Counted from the stretch's first letter, positions 8,784 through 18,474 are shown. The stretch is 64,000 nt of DNA from M50B103 sp041667565 (GCA_964572745.1 CAZNFT010000004.1:7908-71907); one strand, 5' to 3'. Numbers and translations are program-made. The notes: generated by a model from the sequence alone, not told the origin.

Positions 8784-9374
8784 GGCGGATTATACAATAT
8801 TCATTATTAAAAAGAAAGATTTGTATATGTCCTTGTTGATGGTTTATAGTAAATCTTTGATATGCTTGCGGCAGTTTCAGTTTGAGGTTTAGTTTGAACT
8901 CAAGATATTAAAAGGATGCGGTGAAATATTAAATTGTTGAAATGTTGAGAAAAGGTCCTACCCTAAACTTTTTACATATCGATAGATTGATAAAGCCCCT
9001 TTGATCATGCTGACCTTCGATATAGATCCGGGCAGACTTTGCAGGGCAATCTCAAAGGAAAGAAATATAAATACAACAAGCATCTCTGCTATAAATAAGA
9101 AAAAGAAATTATTCTTTAAAAAAAACAATAAGCAAAGTGGATGGAGGATAAGCTTGAGACATTAACAATCTTCATTATCCATTATTAATTCTTATCTGGC
9201 TTCTGGCTTCGCCATCCTTCAAATGTTTGAGTCTCTTCACATATTTACAGTCAATATCGGTTTACTGTTTGATGTCCGCTGTACTCCAGGATGTTCCACG
9301 TGAAACATATTTGGGATTTGTAATTTAGGTGAGAATATTATATGTTTGTCAATAAAATTTAGGAGATAAGGTCT
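8784..9374. other. Gene-free spacer between divergent mfd and dapF
   Basis: This 591-bp gap must hold the divergent promoters of mfd and dapF. It contains the second parS site near its dapF end. I see no convincing small open reading frame, RNA hairpin or copy of the dispersed repeat. Long A-runs lie around 9100-9130. Confidence 0.6.
9292..9307. other. parS: Second parS site (15 of 16 bases)
   Basis: TGTTCCACGTGAAACA differs from the perfect consensus only at position 5, the position known to vary between functional sites (TGTTNCACGTGAAACA). It lies 68 bp upstream of dapF and about 530 bp from the perfect site. Two such close sites are very unlikely by chance. Confidence 0.82.
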
Positions 9375-10163
9375 ATGTCTATAGTGTTTTCAAAATATCA
9401 GGGTGCGGGAAATGACTTTATATTAATCAATGATCTGAATGAAAGTTTTCCCAAAAATGACAATACATTAATTTCTAAACTTTGCGATCGGCGCTTTGGA
9501 GTTGGAGCAGACGGTTTAATCTTGTTGAGATCTTCCGATGTAAAAGATTTCCGTATGCTTTATTTTAATTCTGATGGTTTTGAGGGGACTATGTGTGGAA
9601 ATGGCGGGAGGTGTATTGTGGCCTTCGCTAAAGAATGTGGGTGTATAAGTAAGAGTAGCAATATTGTATTTGATGCCATTGACGGAGAGCATAGGGCGGA
9701 GATACTCATATCCGGGAATATTTTATTGAAAATGAAAAATGTGGATAAGATTGTGGATAAGTTTGGAGGCTATCTTGTGGATACCGGTTCGCCGCATTTT
9801 GTGAAGTATGTCGAAGGGCTTGCTGATCTGGATGTCTTTACACGCGGAAAGGAGATCAAAACAAATAAAAAATGTTTTCCAGAGGGCTGTAATGTGAATT
9901 TTGTTGAGGACATGGGAGAGGCATTGCTGGCTGTCAGGACCTATGAGCGCGGTGTGGAGGCGGAAACACTATCTTGTGGGACAGGTTCTATTGCTGCGGC
10001 CATTGTTCAGCATCATTGTGGCACTGTATTTGATAAATATCATATAAAAGCAAAAGGCGGGAATCTTGCTGTCACCTTTACTTATGATGAACAAAGAGGA
10101 TATGAAAATGTTTGCCTTGAAGGTCCGGCTGAATTGGTTTTTAAGGGAGAATATCAGCTGTAA
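9375..10163 (+). CDS. dapF: Diaminopimelate epimerase
   Basis: 262 residues, typical for this PLP-independent racemase that converts LL- to meso-diaminopimelate for lysine and peptidoglycan synthesis. The two catalytic cysteines are visible: Cys74 in GTMCGNGGRC and Cys201 in SCGTGS. Further family motifs are the N-terminal KYQGAGNDFILI, GVGADGLIL, DTGSPHFV and RTYERGVEAETLSCG. An AGGAG site lies 9 nt before the ATG. It stands alone on the plus strand among leftward genes, with no lysine-pathway gene next to it. Its promoter region overlaps the second parS site. Confidence 0.97.
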   Translation: MSIVFSKYQGAGNDFILINDLNESFPKNDNTLISKLCDRRFGVGADGLILLRSSDVKDFRMLYFNSDGFEGTMCGNGGRCIVAFAKECGCISKSSNIVFDAIDGEHRAEILISGNILLKMKNVDKIVDKFGGYLVDTGSPHFVKYVEGLADLDVFTRGKEIKTNKKCFPEGCNVNFVEDMGEALLAVRTYERGVEAETLSCGTGSIAAAIVQHHCGTVFDKYHIKAKGGNLAVTFTYDEQRGYENVCLEGPAELVFKGEYQL

Positions 10164-10502
10164 ATTCATTCGCTGTTAAATTTAGTGATTTGCTGATAAT
10201 AAATTCTAGAGAGCAATAAAAACAGATCACTAGATATGTTTATCAGTCCATTTTAGATGGGTGATAATCTTTCTTGTCGGCGGTTTAAACAGAAATGCTT
10301 ACAGCAGAAAGCTCTACATGAAAGCAATTGGCGTGCTTTAAATAGTTTTTACATGAATTGGACTGACCTTAATAGCTTAAAGATATTAATATGTGATTTT
10401 TCCTTAAGTAATCGATATGGTGCTGCTCTAATTTAATTTTTGCCAATAAGAAGATCGGGGATGAATAAATAAAAGCTTTTGATGGCAAAAGATCACTTAT
10501 AT

Positions 10503-10557
10503 GAACCCTTTGCATAAGCTCTCGTAAATCAGATAGTGCTAGCTTATACAAAGGATT
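10503..10557 (+). repeat. MITE-like dispersed repeat, internally deleted copy
   Basis: The left terminal repeat GAACCCTTTGCATAAGCT is joined after a few bases to the family's right end (AAATCAGATAGTGCTAGCTT, ending ACAAAGGATT). About 100 bp of the full-length core seen in the copy at 21982-22138 is missing. Both ends are intact, the pattern expected of an internal-deletion derivative. Confidence 0.75.
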
Positions 10558-10929
10558 ATATATGTTAACCCATGGAGATAAAATTACAAATCTGGAAAAA
10601 TTCTTGTATAAAATTAGTTTTAGAATAACCTGCTGATACGCATTTAGCGTGTTTATAGGCAGAATGCGAGTTTGAATAATTAATGGATAAAAAATATGTG
10701 TTCATCACATCTTTAATATACTATTGCTCATCAGAGTTATATTTATTGTCGTTTAGATCTGAGAATGTAATTTGTTATCAATTAGAATTTAATTATTCTG
10801 AATAAAGATAATCGTTACCCGGGGCCTGATATTTAAATAAAAAGTCTTATAAATATCTAATAATCAATTGGATATAAGATATTTTTATCCGGCATATGTG
10901 TGGATTTTTAGGGCTGAAGATTGCTGAGT

Positions 10930-10987
10930 GAATTAAAACTTATCTCTCTCTCTCAAATCAGATAGTGATAACTTATGCGAGGGGTTC
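10930..10987 (+). repeat. MITE-like dispersed repeat, right-end remnant
   Basis: The segment carries the family's right-end sequence (TCTCAAATCAGATAGTG, then AACTTATGCGAGGGGTTC). The sequence to the left is only vaguely similar to the core, so I treat it as decayed or truncated. Confidence 0.6.
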
Positions 10988-11214
10988 TCAAAATAGATGT
11001 GCAAGTATTTATGATAAAATTTAGTTGCTGACATTGTTGATTGGCAGATCATAGGCAAAATATCTGTAATAAAGAGAGAAATGCATACAGTTTATAATAT
11101 TTTCACTAATGATTATACGGAGAGATATTTGAGATATCCATATTAATAACTGGGCTGTTACTATGCTTAATACGTTATTAGAGATGTTTTAAAGAGTTTA
11201 TTCTACATAATAAA

Positions 11215-11236
11215 AAAGCTCCCAAAAGGGAGCTTT
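11215..11236 (-). terminator. Rho-independent terminator of the RRM gene
   Basis: A perfect 9-bp stem (AAAGCTCCC with GGGAGCTTT) has an AAAA loop. On the minus strand it is followed by a run of T (rc of 11212-11217). It sits 20 bp after the stop codon at 11256. Confidence 0.88.
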
Positions 11237-11255
11237 GAATAATCGCGATAAATAA

Positions 11256-11531
11256 TTACCAAGATCTACGTTCTTGACGTGGACGTTCTTGACGAGGACG
11301 TGCAAGATTAACTTTCAGGCTGCGGCCCTGTAGTTCTTTGCCATTAATTTCTTCGATTGCTTTTTGGCCTTCATCATCATTTTCCATTTCAACAAAGCCG
11401 AAACCTTTTGAATTGCCCGTCATGCGGTCTTTAATAATGTTAACACTGCTGACTTCACCAAATTCGCTAAAAAGTGATTTGATATCTTCATCAGTTGTGC
11501 CGTAAGGCAGGTTTCCTACGTAAATGTTCAT
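11256..11531 (-). CDS. Small RNA-binding protein with one RRM domain
   Basis: 91 residues forming a single RNA-recognition motif: RNP2 is IYVGNL (residues 3-8) and RNP1 is KGFGFVEM. A short arginine-rich tail with PRQER repeats follows. Bacterial proteins of this type (Rbp in cyanobacteria and FCB bacteria) are often cold-inducible and act as RNA chaperones; the exact role here is unknown. I start at 11531 because GATAAGGA ends 8 nt upstream and the RRM begins at once. The longer frame from 11573 adds a basic stretch without a ribosome-binding site. It is monocistronic with its own terminator, and a long upstream leader may be regulatory. Confidence 0.9.
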   Translation of the reverse strand: MNIYVGNLPYGTTDEDIKSLFSEFGEVSSVNIIKDRMTGNSKGFGFVEMENDDEGQKAIEEINGKELQGRSLKVNLARPRQERPRQERRSW

Positions 11532-11831
11532 TAGACATTCCTTATCTTTTGCGCATCTCTTTTTCAAAATCACCGTATAGTAAATGCACGAACCTAAGGG
11601 TGATCTTTGCCAAACACTGGCTAGGATTGTATTGCAAGCGAAATGAATTCCCTACTAATCGATCCTTACATAGGCAATGTATAAAGAAGGAATTCAAATA
11701 ACAAGAAAATCTTATCTTTTTATATAAATAACAATCGTCTTGGATTTAAGGCATTATTTTGTAAATGCAATGTTTTATATGGCAAATTTATGGAAGATCT
11801 CGCAGAGATCGAATATGGAAGTCAAAAAAAC
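11532..11831. other. Leader/spacer upstream of the RRM gene
   Basis: 300 bp between mnmG's stop and the RRM gene hold no gene. It contains an 8-bp inverted repeat, TGAATTCC (11644-11651) and GGAATTCA (11689-11695/6), which on the minus strand would lie in or near the 5' leader of the RRM mRNA. Long leaders are common for cold-shock-type genes; the link is speculative. Confidence 0.4.
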
Positions 11832-13664
11832 TTATTTTGCTAAAAATATGAGCAAAACTTGAATATCTGCAGGGGTAATTCCTCGTATTCGACTTGCTTG
11901 CCCAATTGTATTCGGTTTAAACTTTTTAAGTTTTTCTCTGCCCTCGTTAGACAAGGAAGTGATTTTATCGTAATTGAAAGACTCGGGAATTTTTTTAACT
12001 TCCAGCTGTTGTGTTTTTTGTACCTGTTTAAATTGACGATCAATATATCCTTCATATCGGGTAATAACAAATGCCTGATCGACTGAATCCGGGAGATATT
12101 CCGGGAAATAATGCTTTTGAATAAATTTTACTTTATCTTCTTTACATTTTTCTTGTTTGATCAAAAGTGCAAGTGAAGTGGTTTTATCAACTGCAATTCC
12201 TGGTGGGTTGTCGGTTTTAATACGGGTTTTTACGAATTTATCTTTTAAGACAGCACTTTCTTTTTTAACTCTTGCGAATTCATCGGTCAGAGCTTCCGAT
12301 TGTATGCCAAGATCTATTGCTGCATCCAACAATCTTAAATGTGCATTATCCCAACGAAGCAACAATCTATATTCAGCAAGCGATGTAAACATTCTGTAGG
12401 GTTCTGAGGTTTCTTTAGAGCAAAGATCATCGATCAGAACACCTGTATAAGCTTCATATCGTTTAAAGATAAGGCTTTTTTCACCATCTAATTTTTTTAC
12501 CGCATTCACTGCTGCTAAAAATCCTTGTACAGCTGCTTCTTCATATCCGCTGGTTCCATTTATCTGACCCGCAAAATATAAACCGGATATTTTTTTTGTT
12601 TCCAAAGAACGTTCTATCTGATACGAGGGGAAATAATCATATTCAATAGCATAGCCAATCTTAAGAAATTCTGCTTTTTCTAAGCCAGGAACAGTTCTGA
12701 GCGCCCGAATTTGAATATCTGTTGGTAAAGAAGAGGAGAAACCATTTACATACCATTGATCAGCTCCTTCCCATTCGGGTTCAAGAAATAACTGATGCTG
12801 GGTTTTATCGGCGAAGCGGACGATTTTATCTTCAATGCTGGGACAATAGCGAGGTCCTACGCCATCGATCTTTCCGGTATATAAGGGAGAGCGATCAAGA
12901 GCTGAACGCAAGATCTTATGTGTTCCTTCGTGAGTATAGGCCAGCCAGCAGGGAATATTTGGAGGATCAAAATTTTTAGTAGAATGGGAAAATGCCCGTG
13001 GATCAGGATCTCCATTTTGAATCTCAAGTTTTGAAAAATCTATGGATCGTTTTGTTATTCTGGAAGGAGTACCGGTTTTTAATCTACCGACCTCAAAGCC
13101 CAAATCTTTTAGCTGGTCAGAAATACCTATTGAGGGCAATTCTCCATATCTGCCGGCAGCAATTTGTATAGGTCCAACATGAATTTTTCCACGCAAAAAA
13201 GTACCATTTGTAAGAATACATGCCGTACAAGAAAGCAGAGTTCCGTCTTGGAGATAAACTCCTTTTATCTCATTATTCCTAATATTTAAAGATCGAGCAT
13301 CGGATTCGATAATATCCAGGTTTTCTTGAGAGGCACAAACATCCTGCATATATTTTTCATATTTAATTTTATCAGCTTGTGCACGGGGTGACCAAACAGC
13401 TCTACCCTTAGAACGATTTAAAAGCTTAAACTGTATTCCCGTAGCATCAATGGCTTTACCCATTTCTCCACCCAAAACATCGAGCTCGCGGACCAAATGG
13501 CCTTTTGCCAGACCTCCGATGGATGGATTGCAGCTCAATCTTGCTATGGCCGAAGCTTCAATTGTAACTAATGCGGTACTTTTCCCCAGACGCGCAGAAG
13601 CTAATGCGGCCTCAACACCGGCATGTCCACCGCCAATAACAATGATATCATAAGAGTTTTTCAT
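11832..13664 (-). CDS. mnmG: tRNA uridine-5-carboxymethylaminomethyl synthesis enzyme MnmG (GidA)
   Basis: 610 residues. The FAD-binding N-terminus YDIIVIGGGHAGVEAALASARLG, the SCNPSIGGLAKGHLVRELDVLGGEMG block, FAGQINGTSGYEEAAVQG and KETSEPYRMFTSLAEYRLLLRWDNA are all MnmG hallmarks. With MnmE it modifies the wobble uridine (cmnm5U) of several tRNAs. I start at the ATG at 13664, which gives the family's usual N-terminus; the frame could begin at 13697 but the extra 11 residues match nothing. The ribosome-binding site is weak. mnmE lies upstream, separated by 123 bp that carry a truncated dispersed repeat. Confidence 0.96.
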   Translation of the reverse strand: MKNSYDIIVIGGGHAGVEAALASARLGKSTALVTIEASAIARLSCNPSIGGLAKGHLVRELDVLGGEMGKAIDATGIQFKLLNRSKGRAVWSPRAQADKIKYEKYMQDVCASQENLDIIESDARSLNIRNNEIKGVYLQDGTLLSCTACILTNGTFLRGKIHVGPIQIAAGRYGELPSIGISDQLKDLGFEVGRLKTGTPSRITKRSIDFSKLEIQNGDPDPRAFSHSTKNFDPPNIPCWLAYTHEGTHKILRSALDRSPLYTGKIDGVGPRYCPSIEDKIVRFADKTQHQLFLEPEWEGADQWYVNGFSSSLPTDIQIRALRTVPGLEKAEFLKIGYAIEYDYFPSYQIERSLETKKISGLYFAGQINGTSGYEEAAVQGFLAAVNAVKKLDGEKSLIFKRYEAYTGVLIDDLCSKETSEPYRMFTSLAEYRLLLRWDNAHLRLLDAAIDLGIQSEALTDEFARVKKESAVLKDKFVKTRIKTDNPPGIAVDKTTSLALLIKQEKCKEDKVKFIQKHYFPEYLPDSVDQAFVITRYEGYIDRQFKQVQKTQQLEVKKIPESFNYDKITSLSNEGREKLKKFKPNTIGQASRIRGITPADIQVLLIFLAK

Positions 13665-13714
13665 AGCCGAATGTAGTGAAAGAAGAACGAAAGGCAAAAA
13701 GAAAAGTTAATAGA

Positions 13715-13755
13715 GAATCCTTTGCATAAGCCAACACTATCTGATTTACAGAGAA
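13715..13755 (-). repeat. MITE-like dispersed repeat, truncated copy between mnmE and mnmG
   Basis: The sequence GAATCCTTTGCATAAGC followed by CAACACTATCTGATTTA is the reverse complement of the family's right end. The core and left end are missing. It lies in the only sizeable gap of this gene cluster and so may add a processing or pausing signal between mnmE and mnmG. Confidence 0.7.
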
Positions 13756-13787
13756 GTTAGCAGATCTATGATGTTTTAGGGCTTGAT

Positions 13788-15149
13788 TTATTTCCCTATA
13801 CAAAAGCTATCGAAAATATTATTTAGTACATCCTCTGAAGTTGTTTGCCCGCTAATGTCATCGAGAGCATTGATAGCTTCGCGAATATCAAGAGCGATGA
13901 ATTCGTTGGAGAGATTATCATTTAAAGCGGACTGAGCTCTTTCGAGGGCTTCGAGACAATTGGCCAAGGCATTTTTATGTCGCTCTTTGGTGATGGCCAA
14001 AGAGTTTCCGTCAACATGATAATTGTCTCTTACAAGTTTCTCCATTAAATCGCTGAGTTCTGCTAAGCCCTTGCGCTTTAAGGCAGACACACTAAGGGAA
14101 TGTTCAGCTTTAAGATCCGGCACCTTGTTATTTAGATCAATTTTGTTATAGACAATGATTTTGGGAAGATCGGGATAGCTTTTTAAAAATTCTTTTTCAA
14201 ATTCGAGGTCAGTTTGTTGGGTAAGATCAACCATGAGCAGTGCAATATCTGCTTGCTCCAAAGTCATTTTTGTTCTTTGGGTTCCAATAAGTTCAATTGG
14301 ATCAACGGTATCACGTAATCCAGCTGTATCGACCAATTTAAAGACAATGCCATTATGCACGAAAGACTCTTCGATGGTATCACGCGTAGTACCCGGAATA
14401 TGGGAGATAATGGCGCGCTCTTCATCTAATAGAGCATTTAATAAGGACGATTTGCCTGCGTTGGGTCTTCCGACGATGGGAACCAGGGCGCCTTCGCGTA
14501 GAATTTTACCCGAGGAATAAGAAGTATAGAGATCTTTTATATGATCATTGGCTGATCTGAGTTTTTCTTTTAAGGCAGACTTATCTAGCGTGGTAATTTC
14601 TTGCTCAATAAAATCCAGTTCCAACTCTAAAATAGATGCAATATCTGTCAGTTGTGATCTTAGATCATGGACTTTTTCGGAGAGTTTACCGCTTAATGTT
14701 TGTGTAGCAATTTTCTTGCCTGAATCTGAGACAGCGTGAATAAGGTCGGCAACCGCTTCGGCCTGGAGAAGATCCATTTTGCCATTAATAAAAGCACGAC
14801 GAGTAAATTCTCCGGGAAGTGCCGGCCTTGCCCCCAGACGATAGTATAATTCTAGTATAGCCGGTGCTGCAAGATATCCGCCATGACAGGAAATTTCAAT
14901 AATATCTTCACCGGTGTAGGAATAAGGCGCTTTAAAATAAGTAACAACAACTTCATCGATAAGCGCTCGATCTTCCGGATCAATAACCTTAGTAAAATGA
15001 GCATAGCGAAGTTTAAGTTCCTTGAGTTCTAAGCCCTTGATAGCAATATTATAGGCATCCATGCCGGAAAAGCGAACGACGGCAATACCGCTGAGTCCCG
15101 GTGGCGTGGAGAGCGCGACGATTGTATCTTCTTGATCGTAGTATGACAT
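13788..15149 (-). CDS. mnmE: tRNA modification GTPase MnmE (TrmE)
   Basis: 453 residues. The N-terminal folate-binding domain (ALSTPPGLSGIAVVRFSG) is followed by a helical region interrupted by a G domain: G1 GRPNAGKS at about 227-234, GTTRDT, DTAGLRDT near 274 and NKID. The C-terminus ends in the invariant FCIGK, whose Cys is a family signature. It pairs with MnmG in wobble-uridine modification. The ATG at 15149 shares its A with the TAA of the upstream beta-helix gene, so translation is coupled; a longer frame to 15209 is unlikely. It is the distal member of a leftward operon that begins with nrnA. Confidence 0.96.
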   Translation of the reverse strand: MSYYDQEDTIVALSTPPGLSGIAVVRFSGMDAYNIAIKGLELKELKLRYAHFTKVIDPEDRALIDEVVVTYFKAPYSYTGEDIIEISCHGGYLAAPAILELYYRLGARPALPGEFTRRAFINGKMDLLQAEAVADLIHAVSDSGKKIATQTLSGKLSEKVHDLRSQLTDIASILELELDFIEQEITTLDKSALKEKLRSANDHIKDLYTSYSSGKILREGALVPIVGRPNAGKSSLLNALLDEERAIISHIPGTTRDTIEESFVHNGIVFKLVDTAGLRDTVDPIELIGTQRTKMTLEQADIALLMVDLTQQTDLEFEKEFLKSYPDLPKIIVYNKIDLNNKVPDLKAEHSLSVSALKRKGLAELSDLMEKLVRDNYHVDGNSLAITKERHKNALANCLEALERAQSALNDNLSNEFIALDIREAINALDDISGQTTSEDVLNNIFDSFCIGK

Positions 15150-17722
15150 TATTTTACCAATAGTATTTTTTGATTGTCGAGTGTTAGTCCATTTTGGCTT
15201 AAACGACAAATATAAACTCCGGAGCCCAGATCGGCGGCATTAAGCAAGAAGGTATATGTCCCCGAATATAAATGATCCTCGATGAGTGTTTTTATATGTC
15301 GCCCGCGAATATCGTAAAGATCCAGTCTGGTGTTGGCATCATGGCTTAAGGTGAATTCAAGAAAAGTGGAGGGATTAAAAGGATTTGGGTAGGCACTGAG
15401 AATATTGTAAGTATCTGGAGTTTGAATTGCGGAAGGAATAAATTTTTCCGGAGTGAAGTCAATGGAGGGTCTTGCACCCTGATAGCCTAAACCGGGAGCA
15501 CTGTCGTCATATTCATCTTCAGCATAATTTAAAAGATAATATGAACCATCATTAAATGATTTTAGACCGGAATTGCAATAAGGTGATGTAGCCTGAAGAC
15601 CCAGATCAACATCAAATAAAGGATCTTGCGAAAACACATTTGACATGGAAGAAGAGCTTGAGCTATCTAAAAGAATTCCGTTTATGGAATTAAAAAGACA
15701 GGAATTATTAAGTGAAACCTTCGAATTTACAAGTTCTATTTCTTGTATATTTTCATTCCAAAGAATGGAATTTACAATCAGAGCGGGAAAGCTTTTGTCT
15801 TTTAAATATATAGAGGCCATATCTCCTGTTTCATGATCATGATTGGCAAGAGTAGATTGTAAGAGATTAAATTTACCGCCTCTTATTGCGATAGCAGCGC
15901 CCTTATTCTTGGCATAATTTGCATTAAAAAGATTATTGTACAATTTTATTTCTGAGTTGCTGGCAAAGATTGCTCCACCGTATTCGCTTACAGCAGTTTT
16001 TTTAGCAAGCAGATCTTTCAAAGCTGATGAGCTTGCATTATTCTTGCTAAAAGATGTATAAAAAGAGGTGAATTTAGAGACATTATTGGCATATAAAGCG
16101 CCACCTGATGACGACGTGTTTTGATAAAAATTCAAATGAGAAACATTAGCTATACTTGCAGATAAACTTAAAGCACCACCCAGGTAAGCCGAATTTTGTA
16201 TAAAATCAATATGATCCATTTCAAGATATGAGTTCAAGGCAAAAACAGCACCACCGGAATGTTCAGCATGATTTTTTTCAAATAAAAGATGATCTAAAGT
16301 GACTTTTTTAACATTTTGAAGATATAAAGCGCCACCAAGGGTATAATTATTGTAAATAAAATGGCCGCTTCCATTTTTAAAGCTTAAAGCAGAAATTTTT
16401 ATAGAGTCTAGGAAGCTTGCAGAAATAATTGGTGTGTAAATAGTGGAATCCGGTATAAGAAGAACTGAATCTCTATATGAGGGATCTGCATTGAGAATGT
16501 ATTCCGAGGAAATAACCAAAGGCTTATCGTAAATACTTGCTTGCCCGTAATATGTTCCTGGCTTAAAGATGAGCGTATCAAATTCCTCGGCATAATCAAC
16601 AGCTTTTTGCAGACTTGCAAAGGGATATTCTAGGGAACCGTTTCCCCATGTGTCGTGACCAAGAGGCGATATCCAAAATCGTGTAGCTTCATTTGCCATC
16701 ATATATCGTTCAGATTCAAAAGCGCCCATATCGGGTGGAGCCCACTCGGGATTTGGCCGTATATTACCCAATAGATCAGTCCGCATGATAGCATTTGTAT
16801 CCGGATCTGCTCTTGATATACATGGAGACTCGGGAAGTAAAATGGGAACAGCGCCTAAAGTATCGACCAGAGGTCTTTCGAATAGATTTCCATCTCCAGG
16901 GAAAGGACCGGGTAGGGCAGTATAGCTGATATTACATTGAGAATTATCCAAAGGTGGATTATTCTGTAGAATTGAAGAATTAATATTTATATGTGAATGT
17001 GTGAAATTCCAGTCCTGTGCCTGGCTTTGATTTTTGTAAGAAGTAAAGAAATAGAAATATGCATGAGAAGAATGAATGTCATAGAGATAAGATTCGCAGT
17101 TATTGGTATAAGTTGCAAGATTTTCCGCATAAAATTCAGAATTATTATCTAAATGCAAAAGAGACAATGCCTGATTGTATTTCCAGGTAGAATTGATGAG
17201 ATTAAGCGTAGATGCATTCAGGGTGATGAGCAAGGAGTTTTCCGAATTAAGATAATAGTGTTCAGTATTTATCTCAAGAACAGAGGAATTCGATATTGAG
17301 AGAGTATTATTGTTAAAATGTAAGGCTTGCAAAAGAACAGCATCGGAATTCTCAATAATAATACCACCTCCGCTACCTGCGTCACTTTTATCTAAGAGAA
17401 ATCCCATGACCATTGTGCTATCGGCATTGCGTATTGTTAACAAGGGATCGCTGTTATCCGTATCGAAAAGTGCAGTCCCGCTTTGAATGCTATATGAGCC
17501 CGGATTATTAATATAATTCTTGGAAAGCAAGGCAATTTGTTTATCGGCGATCACTATAGCACCCATGTTTTGATAGGCTCCGCTGACCAAAACGGTATCG
17601 CCGGACATTGCTATATCGATGGCAGATTGTATGTTGCTTAAACTATCGGGGACGAACCAGGTTGTTGCAAATAAAGGCAAGCAACTAAAAAATAATAAAA
17701 TACTTAAAAAAAATCGTTTCAT
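15149..17722 (-). CDS. Secreted right-handed beta-helix protein with type IX-like C-terminal sorting domain
   Basis: 857 residues with a signal peptide (FFLSILLFFSCLPLFA). Repeated short strands with GGAIF/GGALY and N-ladder motifs (for example SGGAVFALNSYLEMDHIDF, GGALSLSASIANVSHLNF) indicate a parallel beta-helix like those of pectin lyases and Chlamydia Pmp proteins. The last 80 residues start at AYPNPFNPSTFLEF and form the FlgD-like Ig domain (LYDIRGRHIKTL...GSGVYICRL) used by FCB bacteria for outer-membrane secretion and anchoring. It probably acts at the cell surface in adhesion or polysaccharide binding; the substrate is unknown. An AGGGAT site precedes the ATG. Its place inside an operon of metabolic genes is odd. 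Confidence 0.85.
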   Translation of the reverse strand: MKRFFLSILLFFSCLPLFATTWFVPDSLSNIQSAIDIAMSGDTVLVSGAYQNMGAIVIADKQIALLSKNYINNPGSYSIQSGTALFDTDNSDPLLTIRNADSTMVMGFLLDKSDAGSGGGIIIENSDAVLLQALHFNNNTLSISNSSVLEINTEHYYLNSENSLLITLNASTLNLINSTWKYNQALSLLHLDNNSEFYAENLATYTNNCESYLYDIHSSHAYFYFFTSYKNQSQAQDWNFTHSHININSSILQNNPPLDNSQCNISYTALPGPFPGDGNLFERPLVDTLGAVPILLPESPCISRADPDTNAIMRTDLLGNIRPNPEWAPPDMGAFESERYMMANEATRFWISPLGHDTWGNGSLEYPFASLQKAVDYAEEFDTLIFKPGTYYGQASIYDKPLVISSEYILNADPSYRDSVLLIPDSTIYTPIISASFLDSIKISALSFKNGSGHFIYNNYTLGGALYLQNVKKVTLDHLLFEKNHAEHSGGAVFALNSYLEMDHIDFIQNSAYLGGALSLSASIANVSHLNFYQNTSSSGGALYANNVSKFTSFYTSFSKNNASSSALKDLLAKKTAVSEYGGAIFASNSEIKLYNNLFNANYAKNKGAAIAIRGGKFNLLQSTLANHDHETGDMASIYLKDKSFPALIVNSILWNENIQEIELVNSKVSLNNSCLFNSINGILLDSSSSSSMSNVFSQDPLFDVDLGLQATSPYCNSGLKSFNDGSYYLLNYAEDEYDDSAPGLGYQGARPSIDFTPEKFIPSAIQTPDTYNILSAYPNPFNPSTFLEFTLSHDANTRLDLYDIRGRHIKTLIEDHLYSGTYTFLLNAADLGSGVYICRLSQNGLTLDNQKILLVK

Positions 17723-17738
17723 GTATCCCTGGGGGCTA

Positions 17739-18473
17739 TCAGTTTATAAGATCAATACGAGCAAAAAAGGCATTCATTTCCATTGTAACAGTCTTGTTTT
17801 GAACATCAACGCTAGGATATTTACGCTTATCATGGATCTTGCCAAAAACCGGACCACCATGTTTAATAATTTTCCAGTCAGTTGGCACAATAATTGTGAT
17901 ATTGGCAAAAATTGCCGTGAATTCTAAATAAGTACTGACAGTGGGTTGACATTGTCGAAGATCAAGTTCAAGATTAGCAAAAACGGCTGTTCCATGTCCA
18001 CCGGAAAGCTGGTCATCGTAAATGAGTTCTTTTCTTGAATTAAAAATTGCATTTATATTAAAAATATGATCAGGATTATTGCTATGAACGAAGTTTTCCT
18101 GACTTGTATCATTCTTGTTATCGGGATTTTGAGTGTTTTCTTGCGATGTTAAGCGTTTTCTTGGCCAAATAATAACACCTATCATGATCAATATTGCGGG
18201 CCAGAAAAGATCTTCGATATCACAAATTCCATGGGTTTGCAATAAAAATAAAACTCCAAGAAAGATCAGGAAAATTCCTCCGCCCCAGGAACCGCCGGGC
18301 GAGAAAACGGTGACCAGACCAATGAGAATAATAATAAGAGGCCACCACAGAAGAAAGAGATCATCTATGTTCCACCAATTGAGATTATTGCCTAAAGCAA
18401 TAAGGCCAAAGCCAACAAATACCAAGGCAAGAATGATGCGGAAGATGTTATTTTTTCTTGGACCCTTTTTCAT
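17739..18473 (-). CDS. Membrane protein of the LiaF / DUF5668 type
   Basis: 244 residues. The N-terminal half has about four hydrophobic segments rich in Trp and Gly (FGLIALGNNLNWWNIDDLF, WWPLIIILIGLVTVF, GGGIFLIFLGVLFLLQTHG, WPAILIMIGVIIW), the LiaI/LiaF-like transmembrane pattern. The C-terminal half is a beta-rich domain (IFNINAIFNSRKELIYDDQLSGGHGTAVFANLELDLR) like the cell-wall-active antibiotic response domain. LiaF-type proteins sense envelope stress in Firmicutes; FCB homologues are common but their role is undefined. The pdxT stop is 1 nt upstream, and the GGAGGT ribosome-binding site lies inside the end of pdxT. Confidence 0.8.
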   Translation of the reverse strand: MKKGPRKNNIFRIILALVFVGFGLIALGNNLNWWNIDDLFLLWWPLIIILIGLVTVFSPGGSWGGGIFLIFLGVLFLLQTHGICDIEDLFWPAILIMIGVIIWPRKRLTSQENTQNPDNKNDTSQENFVHSNNPDHIFNINAIFNSRKELIYDDQLSGGHGTAVFANLELDLRQCQPTVSTYLEFTAIFANITIIVPTDWKIIKHGGPVFGKIHDKRKYPSVDVQNKTVTMEMNAFFARIDLIN

Positions 18474-18474
18474 A

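Larger units (their letters stand above)
10164..11210. other. Long gene-free stretch with repeat remnants
   Basis: About 1 kb between dapF and the RRM gene has no supportable gene. It holds one 55-bp internally deleted copy of the dispersed repeat (10503-10557) and a decayed right end (10930-10987). The rest is AT-rich DNA with stop codons in all frames. It looks like a landing site for repeats rather than a lost gene, although no recognisable pseudogene can be excluded by eye. Confidence 0.6.

Noticed and set aside
10369..10551. Minus-strand frame of about 60 codons in the gap after dapF
   Set aside because: It overlaps the dispersed repeat copy, lacks a ribosome-binding site and has no recognisable composition.
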